From: a virus
Virus record (IMG/VR): IMGVR_UViG_3300025096_003536
Location: 1 to 44,809 of that record
Length of the DNA stretch: 44,809 nucleotides
Strand: one strand, 5' to 3'
Both the position numbers and the translations under genes were made by a program. The notes below the pieces were generated by a model. It searched no databases, had not been told where the DNA came from, and saw only the letters and a program-made list of their open reading frames with translations. Below, piece after piece: positions 34,682 through 40,805 of this stretch (positions within the stretch are counted from its first letter, which is position 1; each line of letters begins with the position of its first letter).

Positions 34682-36034
34682 TTATTTCAAAACCTTAATT
34701 TTAAAAGTTTTCCTTTCTTCCAAATTAACGCGCTTCCTGGCTGCATTGGCAGCACGATCCGTCATTCGGGCCAACCCCTGCAGTGTTTCGCTAGAAGTGG
34801 AAGGGTTTGTGGCCACTGCAAGCCTAATACTAATCCCGTCGGTCCCTTCAATGTTCGCATTAGCTAAATAATCCAATGTATCTACTGGCGTATTGGGATT
34901 TCGAGCAGCATTGATGGTCAGTCCATACCGCAGGGCTGGGGTTTGGCGGCTCTGAAGATCAAAATCTATTATTTTAGTTAAAGTTTCTGGTGGCGTATTG
35001 GGGTGTTTAGCTGCGTCGATCATATAACCATATCTACCACCCTCGCCACCTAAAGCGCCTGGGCCTGAAGCTGAAGCTAAAATTTTATCAACAAAGTTTT
35101 TAAGTTCTTCTGGTGGGGAATTGCGGTCAGATAATAATATTTCCGTTTTCCACGTCTCGGATTGTTTTAACACTCTTGGATATTGTTCAATCTTTTCTCC
35201 AAGAGCATCAACAAGCACAGCGTGTAGCCTGAACAGCTCTGACGGCTCTTCATCAACAGGATAATCGTTGTGATCCATAAATTGACGAGAGCCATAATGA
35301 AACTGAAATCTCTGACCAGTTTCTCTGTCTTCAAGAAAAAAGAGGGGATCATTAGGACTATAATATTGCGCGAAGTAATCCAAACCCGGAGCAGCAGTGC
35401 ACCAGTCGGTGCCTTTTCCAAGCTCGCAGGCAGCACCCTTGTTGCTGATTATCGCGACCTTCCACATGGCGTCATCTCTTAATATTTCAGTTCCCGCGTC
35501 AGCATCTGCATATGCTCGTTTTTCTTGATCGGCCTTGATTGCGGGACCGGCTTCGCCGACAACCGTTTCTAGTTCTTGACGAGACTTTATTTTATTTATA
35601 TCTGGTTCTTCCATAAATCTTTGATTTTGAAAGAATAGTTCAAGGAGGTGGCTGAGGTGTGATTGCCGCGACCCGTATCCAACCACGTCTCCTCTAAACT
35701 CTGGGTCTTTTCTTGTTAGGCGAATAAGCCAAAGAAGAGCAGACCCCCGTTGGTTATCTTCAAGATCACGCGGGACTGTTTGTATCATTAACTGTTCATA
35801 GTCTTGTGCTGCTCTAAGCCACTTTGGATCGTACTTGTCCGGTTCCGCAAGCCATGCGGATGTACTCATGTGGGAAAAACTGCCTTCTGGTGGCTTCCCC
35901 CACTTATCATAATGATATCCTGAGACGATTTTTTTCGCAGCCTTCCACAGGTTTTCGCGAGCGTCTTCAAAAGATACTTCGACTAAGAGTTCTTCGTTTA
36001 AATGCTTCCGCCAATTTTCAAATAGTCGTTTCAT
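34682..36034 (-). CDS. class A tagged protein with WCTA motif and variant repeats
   Basis: A 450-residue protein beginning MKRLFENWRKHLNEELLVE, a class A tag ending L-N-E. The centre has LGKGTDWCTAAPGLDYFAQY followed by PLFFLEDRETGQRFQFHYGS, a motif seen in other phage proteins of unknown function. The C-terminal third contains repeats such as HPNTPPETLTKII and NPNTPVDTLDYLA, like variant leucine-rich repeats. It overlaps the upstream gene by 17 bases inside a duplicated DNA segment. Probably a virion or injected protein. Confidence 0.65.
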   Translation of the reverse strand: MKRLFENWRKHLNEELLVEVSFEDARENLWKAAKKIVSGYHYDKWGKPPEGSFSHMSTSAWLAEPDKYDPKWLRAAQDYEQLMIQTVPRDLEDNQRGSALLWLIRLTRKDPEFRGDVVGYGSRQSHLSHLLELFFQNQRFMEEPDINKIKSRQELETVVGEAGPAIKADQEKRAYADADAGTEILRDDAMWKVAIISNKGAACELGKGTDWCTAAPGLDYFAQYYSPNDPLFFLEDRETGQRFQFHYGSRQFMDHNDYPVDEEPSELFRLHAVLVDALGEKIEQYPRVLKQSETWKTEILLSDRNSPPEELKNFVDKILASASGPGALGGEGGRYGYMIDAAKHPNTPPETLTKIIDFDLQSRQTPALRYGLTINAARNPNTPVDTLDYLANANIEGTDGISIRLAVATNPSTSSETLQGLARMTDRAANAARKRVNLEERKTFKIKVLK

Positions 36035-36164
36035 ACAAGTTGCCCCTTGCTCGATATTCTGACATTTTGATGATGCCTGAAATTGTTTTCAACGCATCTT
36101 CATCCGTGGCAAGCTCTGGGCTTTCAAACAGACCGCCATTTTCAGAGTTATATGCGTTTAATTC
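36011..36164. repeat. duplicated segment, copy 1
   Basis: About 86% identical (21 differences in 154 bases by my count) to 39533-39686 in the same orientation. It covers a tag start plus the C-terminal coding end of the preceding gene. Confidence 0.92.
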
Positions 36165-36353
36165 ATCTGTTAAACCTTGGACATTCTTCCTGCCCATTTG
36201 ATATAGCTGAGAGGGAACATACGCATCGCTGGGTGTATGTATAATGACATAGTGATTTTTGCCCTTGATCTTTTTATCACGCTTAATTACATGAAAGGGC
36301 CCAGCCACCCCTTCATTTATAAAGTTATTCCAATTTTCAAATATAATCTTCAT
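36018..36353 (-). CDS. class A tagged small protein
   Basis: A 111-residue protein from ATG 36353 (MKIIFENWNNFINEGVAG), a class A tag ending I-N-E. A basic middle is followed by a C-terminal domain (NAYNSENGGLFESPELATDE, then ISGIIKMSEYRARG) that recurs almost unchanged in the 39540-39728 gene behind a class B tag. Function unknown. Confidence 0.65.
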   Translation of the reverse strand: MKIIFENWNNFINEGVAGPFHVIKRDKKIKGKNHYVIIHTPSDAYVPSQLYQMGRKNVQGLTDELNAYNSENGGLFESPELATDEDALKTISGIIKMSEYRARGNLYETTI

Positions 36354-36594
36354 CGTCATTTTCCTCTTCTATAACTCTGATCATTCGGCTAAGCAATAGC
36401 TTGCGATGGAACGTCTTTAAATAGTTCTCTATTTTAGCTTTTATCTCCTTATTCCACTCTCCTTCAATCCATACGAAGACCTGTCTCGTTTGGCCGTCAT
36501 ACTCGTGCCAATCAATTAGTGTGTCTGGGAATTCTTCGCTATCCACGAATTTCATAAATTTTTTCTTTAATTCCTTAACCGTAAAAAACGCCAT
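36337..36594 (-). CDS. unknown 85-residue protein
   Basis: Starts MAFFTVKELKKKFMKFVDSE at ATG 36594, behind AGAGAGGAAG, with a CTATTTA motif 25 bases upstream. Charged, with an acidic end (EEENDDEDYI). No family recognised. It overlaps the next gene by 17 bases. Confidence 0.55.
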   Translation of the reverse strand: MAFFTVKELKKKFMKFVDSEEFPDTLIDWHEYDGQTRQVFVWIEGEWNKEIKAKIENYLKTFHRKLLLSRMIRVIEEENDDEDYI

Positions 36595-36618
36595 ATGCTT
36601 CCTCTCTTATGGATATTA

Positions 36619-36625
36619 TAAATAG
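36619..36625 (-). promoter_or_regulatory. CTATTTA motif, upstream of the 36594 gene
   Basis: Minus-strand AATCTATTTATAATATC, 25 bases before the start. Confidence 0.4.
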
Positions 36626-36637
36626 ATTTGTGATTGA

Positions 36638-36994
36638 TTAACTCTCTGGGTAAAAGAGTTGAACCAGAAGGATCCCGACAGCCAGCGCAATACAAATGAG
36701 CACCTTCGGTCGGAACATACTTTCCCCCAACATATACCAAGTTAAAGCAGGGAAAATTGTGAAACTCAAAGCAAAGCCAATCAGCCTTGCAGACCACACA
36801 GAATTAAACTCCTGAACGGCGAAGGTCCAGCCGTAAAAGAAACAAAAGGCCGCAGGCATTGAAAAAATTAAAACTGATGCAATCTGGTGGTCCCTCCACC
36901 AACCCCAGACAAACTGTGAATTTGCCTGGAACCACAGAAAGATATGGCCCGCGATGGTCAGCAGACAAGAAAATACTACATATTTGATGTTCAC
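36638..36994 (-). CDS. four-helix inner-membrane protein, small-transporter-like
   Basis: A 118-residue protein starting with GTG 36994 (NIKYVVFSCLLTIAGHIFLW). Four hydrophobic helices are visible, the last ICIALAVGILLVQLF, with Trp-rich loops; size and layout resemble a small multidrug-resistance or DUF486-type membrane protein. No charged residue typical of EmrE (Glu14) is obvious in helix 1. It is divergent from the 37090 gene, and an inverted repeat lies just upstream. Confidence 0.68.
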   Translation of the reverse strand: MNIKYVVFSCLLTIAGHIFLWFQANSQFVWGWWRDHQIASVLIFSMPAAFCFFYGWTFAVQEFNSVWSARLIGFALSFTIFPALTWYMLGESMFRPKVLICIALAVGILLVQLFYPES

Positions 36995-36995
36995 T

Positions 36996-37010
36996 GTGAT
37001 ATAGTATCAC
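36996..37010. promoter_or_regulatory. inverted repeat, possible operator
   Basis: GTGATATAGTATCAC is a perfect six-base inverted repeat about TAG, directly upstream of the GTG start of the membrane-protein gene. TATAGTATCA recurs at the divergent promoter (37075-37084), hinting at shared control. Confidence 0.4.
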
Positions 37011-37051
37011 GTCCCCGTCGAGATGTATAAGCTTTAAGAAAAACAAAAAAC

Positions 37052-37080
37052 TTGCATTCCACCCTCAGAGGTGCTATAGT
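37052..37080 (+). promoter_or_regulatory. sigma70-like promoter giving a near-leaderless mRNA
   Basis: TTGCAT, 17 bases, TATAGT. The predicted start of transcription is within about four bases of the ATG at 37090, so the mRNA would have little or no leader. Confidence 0.65.
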
Positions 37081-37089
37081 ATCAACATT

Positions 37090-37455
37090 ATGGCTAAAGT
37101 AGGAAGAAAAACAGAAGCGCAGAAAAAAGCAGAAGAGTCCAAACTACAGAGGAGGAAGCGACTTGAGGCAGCAGTTGATTATCTGGTGGAACATTTTAAC
37201 ATCAAGAAGGCGGAGGTGGAAAAGAAAGGAACGCTCACCGAGAGATGGTACGAAATTTACGAAGAAACCAAGTCCAAGAACAAGATGATCATTGCGCTAT
37301 ATCATCCAGGATCCGACAAACGAGCCATCAAATTTTCCACATTCAAAGAAGACAACACTTATACCTTGGATATGGATCTTTGGTCCAACGATGACTGGAC
37401 ACCTTTCATCGAGGACACAAAAAAATATTATGCATTCATTAAGCGAAATAAGTAA
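37090..37455 (+). CDS. unknown 121-residue protein with basic N-terminus
   Basis: A 121-residue plus-strand protein beginning MAKVGRKTEAQKKAEESKLQ. The first 35 residues are strongly basic and helical, and the rest is a mixed alpha/beta domain. No family recognised. The basic tail suggests nucleic-acid binding. It has a good sigma70-like promoter and no ribosome-binding site. Confidence 0.65.
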   Translation: MAKVGRKTEAQKKAEESKLQRRKRLEAAVDYLVEHFNIKKAEVEKKGTLTERWYEIYEETKSKNKMIIALYHPGSDKRAIKFSTFKEDNTYTLDMDLWSNDDWTPFIEDTKKYYAFIKRNK

Positions 37456-37612
37456 AGAGGAACTTATTGAGAGATTGACCTTTTTAGAAAATTTTTTATA
37501 TGATACTTGTGGCCGGATAGATCTCAGCCTTCCGGCCATTAGTGATAGATTAGAGAATATCTGCGACGAATATCGGAGAAGATTCAAGAATTCAACAGAA
37601 AAAGATGAATAA
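37430..37612 (+). CDS. unknown 60-residue protein
   Basis: ATG at 37430 (MHSLSEISKEELIERLTFLE) overlaps the previous gene by 26 bases. It is a helical, acidic small protein with no known family. The start is my choice, since the frame is open further upstream but lies inside the previous gene. Confidence 0.5.
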   Translation: MHSLSEISKEELIERLTFLENFLYDTCGRIDLSLPAISDRLENICDEYRRRFKNSTEKDE

Positions 37613-37616
37613 ACCT

Positions 37617-37644
37617 TTTACAAATTTTTTTTATGACTTATAAT
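37617..37644 (+). promoter_or_regulatory. sigma70-like promoter of the structured RNA
   Basis: TTTACA, 16 bases, TATAAT. Transcription should begin near 37651, giving an RNA that runs to the terminator at 37853-37877. Confidence 0.7.
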
Positions 37645-37650
37645 TAAAGC

Positions 37651-37878
37651 ACAATGAAGTTACCCCGCAGGTAGAAAGAGTGGCGGAAACAGACGCAGGG
37701 TTCAACTGGTGACATGCATATACGACCCGGACCAAGTAATAAGACAACCAGGAATACTTGGTCACTTGCAGGAACAAAATCCTGCCTCTTTCACGCGCGG
37801 GTGGGCGGCATCAAAGTCGCACGGCAGGTTGGGGTGCCTGCCACCCCCCTATTCTAGCGAAGCGAGACGATTTTTTTC
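37651..37878 (+). ncRNA. candidate novel structured RNA, about 225 nt
   Basis: A transcript bounded by a promoter and a terminator with dense perfect pairing. An outer stem is CCCGC (37664-37668) with GCGGG (37797-37801), then GAAAGAG (37674-37680) with CTCTTTC (37786-37792). Inside are GACCAAGTA/TACTTGGTC (37730-37738 / 37755-37763), GCAGGA/TCCTGC (37768-37773 / 37780-37785) and GGGTT/GACCC (37698-37702 / 37724-37728). After the outer stem, GGCAGG/CCTGCC (37823-37828 / 37837-37842) competes with GGGGTG/CACCCC (37831-37836 / 37842-37847). I match it to no known class. A frame at 37709-37912 crosses it but its protein looks unconvincing. Confidence 0.72.
37853..37877 (+). terminator. terminator of the structured RNA
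   Basis: TCTAGC and GCGAGA form a short stem (one A-G mismatch) around GAA, followed by seven T at 37871-37877. Confidence 0.55.
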
Positions 37879-37911
37879 CAATCCTACTTATCTTTATAAT
37901 GAGGATGAGTA

Positions 37912-38175
37912 GTGCTTCCCGACAGACCAGACGATAAAGATAAAGTCCAGATAGGTGACTTCGTGCGTCTTTGCAACTGTGAAGAGTACGATGACGAAAT
38001 CTGTTTAAAGATACATCACCGAGGAATATACTTGGGCAAGTGGGACAAAATCAACAATCTCCAAACTGACCTTTTTGAATATTGGACAATCTTTGAAAAA
38101 GGTGTCATACGGTTTTATCTTTACACCTATCCAATAAGAATTATAAATGAAAGTAGGGGATCTAGTAAAAAATAA
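37912..38175 (+). CDS. small barrel-like protein, tandem paralogue 1
   Basis: An 87-residue protein starting at GTG 37912 behind GAGG. KVQIGDFVRLCNCEEYDDEI, then HRGIYLGKWDKI and a basic strand ending IRIINES, fits the small-barrel pattern G-D-x-V, G-I-x-x-x, aromatic strand, L/I-x-I-I. It is the most divergent of four tandem paralogues. Function unknown. Confidence 0.6.
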   Translation: MLPDRPDDKDKVQIGDFVRLCNCEEYDDEICLKIHHRGIYLGKWDKINNLQTDLFEYWTIFEKGVIRFYLYTYPIRIINESRGSSKK

Positions 38176-38353
38176 ACTCCCCAACCCAAAAGATTCTTGG
38201 GGTTCGTGGAAATTTGGTATTGGCCTGATCGTTGGAATAGAAATAATGGGTGGCGCCGAAGGTGCTTGGGTAGATTGGATAGGGAAAGGTACTTATTGGT
38301 CTCCCCTCAACCAACTAGAAATCATAAACGAAACAACACAATGTTCAAAATAG
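38147..38353 (+). CDS. small barrel-like protein, tandem paralogue 2
   Basis: A 68-residue protein beginning MKVGDLVKNKLPNPKDSWGS, continuing KFGIGLIVGIEIMGGAEGAW and ending LEIINE. It overlaps paralogue 1 by 29 bases. Its opening DNA (GTAGGGGATCTAGTAAA) resembles that of paralogue 4, showing recent duplication. Confidence 0.62.
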   Translation: MKVGDLVKNKLPNPKDSWGSWKFGIGLIVGIEIMGGAEGAWVDWIGKGTYWSPLNQLEIINETTQCSK

Positions 38354-38574
38354 GAGATTTGGTACAAATTAACTCTTCTTATGAGGATAGCCGACCTCCC
38401 AATCTAGGTATTGTTGTAGATATTCGAAAACACGATTCCATAGTTTTAGATATGATCTGGTATCGAGTGTGGGTTTGGGGCAGTTTTGTAGAATTCTTAG
38501 AAGAGGAGTTAGAGTTGGCAATTGAAATCGCCGAGAAAAATAAAGATAGGAGATCTAGTAAAGATAATAAATAA
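38341..38574 (+). CDS. small barrel-like protein, tandem paralogue 3
   Basis: A 77-residue protein, MFKIGDLVQINSSYEDSRPP, then NLGIVVDIRKHDSIVLDMIW and a Trp-rich strand (RVWVWGSFVEF), ending in acidic LEEELELAIE. ATG 38341 lies inside the end of paralogue 2. Function unknown. Confidence 0.62.
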   Translation: MFKIGDLVQINSSYEDSRPPNLGIVVDIRKHDSIVLDMIWYRVWVWGSFVEFLEEELELAIEIAEKNKDRRSSKDNK

Positions 38575-38770
38575 GTCTTTTGGACTTTATTTTTACTCAG
38601 GCCGGGACGACGAAGATGAAGACCCGCTTGGAATTGTGATTAGAGAGGAAAAACTACCCTCAAGCCTCCCGGAAGATGAGTGGGTTTACCACGTATTACT
38701 GATAGATGGCGCGGTGTGGTCCTTTTACGGAAGTGAAATAGAGGCTGTGGGAGATCAAAAATCCCCGTAA
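38522..38770 (+). CDS. small barrel-like protein, tandem paralogue 4
   Basis: An 82-residue protein. It opens KSPRKIKIGDLVKIINKSFG, with DPLGIVIREEKLPSSLPEDE and WVYHVLLIDGAVWSFYGSEI. The start is TTG 38522, overlapping paralogue 3 by 53 bases; a shorter start is possible. Its end overlaps the convergent 38755 gene by 16 bases. Confidence 0.6.
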   Translation: MKSPRKIKIGDLVKIINKSFGLYFYSGRDDEDEDPLGIVIREEKLPSSLPEDEWVYHVLLIDGAVWSFYGSEIEAVGDQKSP

Positions 38771-38970
38771 TAGATTATTCGTCCTTTTGCTTCTTCGTAC
38801 ACATAAGGTTCGCACAAGATCTTAGCTGCCTTAACCACCAGGAAAGCGAACTCAGGCTCAATGCCCCGAGCCTTAAGAGTGTCCATTGCGTCTTTTTCGT
38901 CCATTGTTTGAAGGAGTTCGCGCGCATGATTTATTAATTCCTCATAGTTTCCGGTTATTGTTTTTGACAT
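38755..38970 (-). CDS. unknown 71-residue helical protein
   Basis: Starts MSKTITGNYEELINHARELL; helical throughout, with no family recognised. Resembles a small UBA-like three-helix domain (DTLKARGIEPEFAFLVVKAA), but this is tentative. It is the last of the next minus-strand run and its 3' end meets paralogue 4. Confidence 0.52.
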   Translation of the reverse strand: MSKTITGNYEELINHARELLQTMDEKDAMDTLKARGIEPEFAFLVVKAAKILCEPYVYEEAKGRIIYYGDF

Positions 38971-38978
38971 TGCTTTTC

Positions 38979-39215
38979 TTATGTTGTGATTAGGGTTTGG
39001 ATGTTGGCAATTTCCATATCAAACGCGGTTGCCTGCGCTAAAAGCTCTCTAAGTTGTGTATAATTTCTAGCAATGCGTGCACGGTCCAAATTATTTATGA
39101 GCGTTTCAAGTCTTTCGTCTAAGTCTTCAAGATCAGGAAGATCTCTTTCAACTTCCTTGAGTTTCGCGAGTTCTTCTCGGATTAGTTGTTGTAGGTTTGT
39201 TTTTGTGATTTTCAT
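38979..39215 (-). CDS. class B tagged coiled-coil protein
   Basis: A 78-residue protein from ATG 39215 (MKITKTNLQQLIREELAKLK), forming ATGA with the preceding stop. The tag ends I-R-E-E and the remainder (LPDLEDLDERLETLINNLDR) is a predicted coiled coil. Function unknown; packaging inferred from the tag. Confidence 0.64.
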   Translation of the reverse strand: MKITKTNLQQLIREELAKLKEVERDLPDLEDLDERLETLINNLDRARIARNYTQLRELLAQATAFDMEIANIQTLITT

Positions 39216-39556
39216 GTTGTGATTTTCTCCTTGATTTTTTTCCACTTCAGCGCCTCTTTCACAATGTCTTGAGCAAGTTCTGGGTCGATCTCTTCAACCA
39301 TAGCTAGAGATTTGGTGGCTTTGTCGCTTTTGATCCAGTAGTCGGCATCATAATTGGCAAGCACCCTGGCGAGATCCTCGGGCTCACTTTCAAGGAGAGA
39401 CATCATATTGAACGCGTCTGCGAGGTTGTGATTCCAATTCTGACCTGCATGCCCTTCACCCGGCAACTTGCTATCGATGGCGAACATGCGCGCTGCAACG
39501 GGGTTTTCTTGTTGTTCGTTTAAGAAGCGGTTCCAATTTTCAAGTAGGAGTTTCAT
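39212..39556 (-). CDS. class A tagged small protein
   Basis: A 114-residue protein from ATG 39556 (MKLLLENWNRFLNEQQENPV), class A tag ending L-N-E, followed by a helical domain (NHNLADAFNMMSLLESEPED). No family recognised. It overlaps the upstream gene by 17 bases, as its counterpart at 36034 does. Confidence 0.64.
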   Translation of the reverse strand: MKLLLENWNRFLNEQQENPVAARMFAIDSKLPGEGHAGQNWNHNLADAFNMMSLLESEPEDLARVLANYDADYWIKSDKATKSLAMVEEIDPELAQDIVKEALKWKKIKEKITT

Positions 39557-39686
39557 ATAAGTCACCTCTTGCTCGGTATTCTGACACTTTGATGATGCCT
39601 GAAATTGTTTTCAGTGCGTCTTCATCCATGGCAAGCTCTGGATTCTCGAACAGACCGCCATTTTCAGAATTATATGCATTTAGTTC
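39533..39686. repeat. duplicated segment, copy 2
   Basis: The partner of 36011-36164. The match stops where the upstream coding changes from a class A to a class B tagged leader. Confidence 0.92.
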
Positions 39687-39728
39687 CTCTTGGATAATCT
39701 TTTTTAGTTGCGTTAGTGTAAGTCTCAC
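39540..39728 (-). CDS. class B tagged protein sharing a domain with the 36018 gene
   Basis: A 62-residue protein from GTG 39728 (RLTLTQLKKIIQEEL, a class B tag ending I-Q-E-E). The remainder (NAYNSENGGLFENPELAMDE) is almost the same as the C-terminus of the 36018-36353 protein. The start overlaps the Cys-rich gene by 59 bases and has only a poor ribosome site. This is a clear tag swap on one domain. Confidence 0.55.
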   Translation of the reverse strand: MRLTLTQLKKIIQEELNAYNSENGGLFENPELAMDEDALKTISGIIKVSEYRARGDLYETPT

Positions 39729-39849
39729 TTGCAACCCCGTCACAGCAATCACAACAATCGCAATTGCCATCGCATCCGCAGTCGCATCCGCAATTGCAGC
39801 ATCCGCCTTCGTTTAGTAGCTTTCCTAGTTTGTGAATTAAGTTGATCAT
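39670..39849 (-). CDS. Cys-cluster protein with N-terminal tag-like segment
   Basis: A 59-residue protein from ATG 39849 behind AGGAGGAGA. MINLIHKLGKLLNEGG ends L-N-E-G, like a tag cleavage site. It is followed by CCNCGCDCGCDGNCDCCDCC, with 11 of 20 residues Cys; a 12th Cys is near the end. A metallothionein-like metal-binding role is inferred from composition. No close family recognised. Its DNA is a GC-rich TGC/TGY repeat. Confidence 0.66.
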   Translation of the reverse strand: MINLIHKLGKLLNEGGCCNCGCDCGCDGNCDCCDCCDGVASETYTNATKKDYPRGTKCI

Positions 39850-39868
39850 GTGTATCTCCTCCTGATTT

Positions 39869-40309
39869 TCATTTTGTATATTTTCTCCCCCTCCGCCGAT
39901 TGGAGGATTGTTCCCCTTTCGCAAACCTATCAAGCTCCGCTTGGCTGAATTCAGGCTCAGGGTCTGGGGTATACTCTGGCTTTTCTCCGCCCATAATCTC
40001 ATATGAGATCTTCTTGATCGCGTACTCTAGTTCAGGGCCCGTTCCCCAAGGACCACCAATGTCCATAATCTTCTGGAAGGCTGAATGTCTCTCATTCGGT
40101 CGTGATGTCTTGGCGGCCTTTTTGGCCTCATACTCAAGATCAGCGCGATCTTCGGGCTCAAAGCCCGTTGCGGTCATCCATTTTTTAATAGCGTTGCGAA
40201 GCAGCAGCTCGTCCTTACTGAGTGGCTCGTCCCTACTGAGTGCTTCATTCAAGGCAGCGGTTACTTCTTCTTTGATGATTTGTTGAAGGTGTTTTGTGGT
40301 GAGTTTCAT
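39869..40309 (-). CDS. class B tagged protein
   Basis: A 146-residue protein starting MKLTTKHLQQIIKEEVTAAL, class B tag ending I-K-E-E. A helical middle (RNAIKKWMTATGFEPEDRAD) is followed by a basic Arg-rich C-terminus (NRRRGRKYTK). The basic tail suggests DNA binding inside a head. ATG overlaps the previous stop as ATGA. Confidence 0.64.
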   Translation of the reverse strand: MKLTTKHLQQIIKEEVTAALNEALSRDEPLSKDELLLRNAIKKWMTATGFEPEDRADLEYEAKKAAKTSRPNERHSAFQKIMDIGGPWGTGPELEYAIKKISYEIMGGEKPEYTPDPEPEFSQAELDRFAKGEQSSNRRRGRKYTK

Positions 40310-40461
40310 TTCTTGTCTTCCTTTTTGTTCTTCTTGGGAATTTCGACCAAGAAGAGTTTGTCGAGGGTGGCTTGGATTTGGTCCAACCGATCACTCAATT
40401 CTTGCCATTGTTCGTAGGTTAGTTCGTTGATTTCGGTGGTATTTTGGGTTTGCTCTTGCAT
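40306..40461 (-). CDS. small 51-residue helical protein
   Basis: A small gene from ATG 40461 (MQEQTQNTTEINELTYEQWQ), behind GGGGAGG and a CTATTTA motif 15 bases upstream. It has a central amphipathic helix (LSDRLDQIQATLDKLF) and a Lys-rich end (KKNKKEDKK). Its stop overlaps the next ATG, coupling it to the class B tagged gene. No family recognised. Confidence 0.6.
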   Translation of the reverse strand: MQEQTQNTTEINELTYEQWQELSDRLDQIQATLDKLFLVEIPKKNKKEDKK

Positions 40462-40475
40462 TATTTACCTCCCCT

Positions 40476-40482
40476 TAAATAG
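40476..40482 (-). promoter_or_regulatory. CTATTTA motif, upstream of the 40461 gene
   Basis: Minus-strand TTCTATTTAAGGGGAGG, 15 bases before the start; the site merges with the ribosome site. Confidence 0.35.
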
Positions 40483-40527
40483 AAGGTTGGGGCGTTAAAA
40501 CCTGCAAAATTTTATTGGCGATATTTT

Positions 40528-40556
40528 TTGCTATTTGGGTTGTTGTGTGTTATACT
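40528..40556 (+). promoter_or_regulatory. extended -10 promoter giving a leaderless mRNA
   Basis: TTGCTA, 17 bases, TATACT with TGT before it (an extended -10). Transcription should start within one or two bases of the ATG at 40563. Confidence 0.65.
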
Positions 40557-40562
40557 CATTGT

Positions 40563-40799
40563 ATGAAAACCATTATACACGTTAATCAGCACATTATCAA
40601 GCGAAATACGAAGACAGGGGGGACAGAACCCTGTTTAACCGTGAAAACCTACAAGGATAATCGCTACGCGCATGAAGCTATTATACGAGATGCGGATGGT
40701 AATGAGGTTGCACGTGTTGTCTATAGGCCGCATAAGCCATTGAGCTGTGGTGCGAGATGTTGGATTGAAACTACGGGGAATGTTGAGGTGGTTGGGTAG
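40563..40799 (+). CDS. conserved-looking 78-residue protein
   Basis: ATG at 40563 starts MKTIIHVNQHIIKRNTKTGG; the body has VKTYKDNRYAHEAIIRDADG, then VVYRPHKPLSCGARCWIET. I recall similar short proteins in phage and bacterial genomes without a known role. It has an extended -10 promoter but no ribosome site, so leaderless translation is likely. It is one of a few plus-strand genes in region 3, meeting the 1134-residue gene end to end. Confidence 0.66.
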   Translation: MKTIIHVNQHIIKRNTKTGGTEPCLTVKTYKDNRYAHEAIIRDADGNEVARVVYRPHKPLSCGARCWIETTGNVEVVG

Positions 40800-40805
40800 A
40801 ATTTA

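Noticed and set aside
36419-36431. TAAATAG word inside the 36337-36594 gene
   Set aside because: It falls within coding sequence (NYLKT) and is not placed before another start, so I do not count it as a promoter-like site.
37709-37912. 67-codon plus-strand frame crossing the structured RNA
   Set aside because: Its product is composition-driven (Pro/Arg/Ser), it runs through every stem and the terminator, and it has no ribosome site. Its TAGTG junction with the next gene is the only point in favour.
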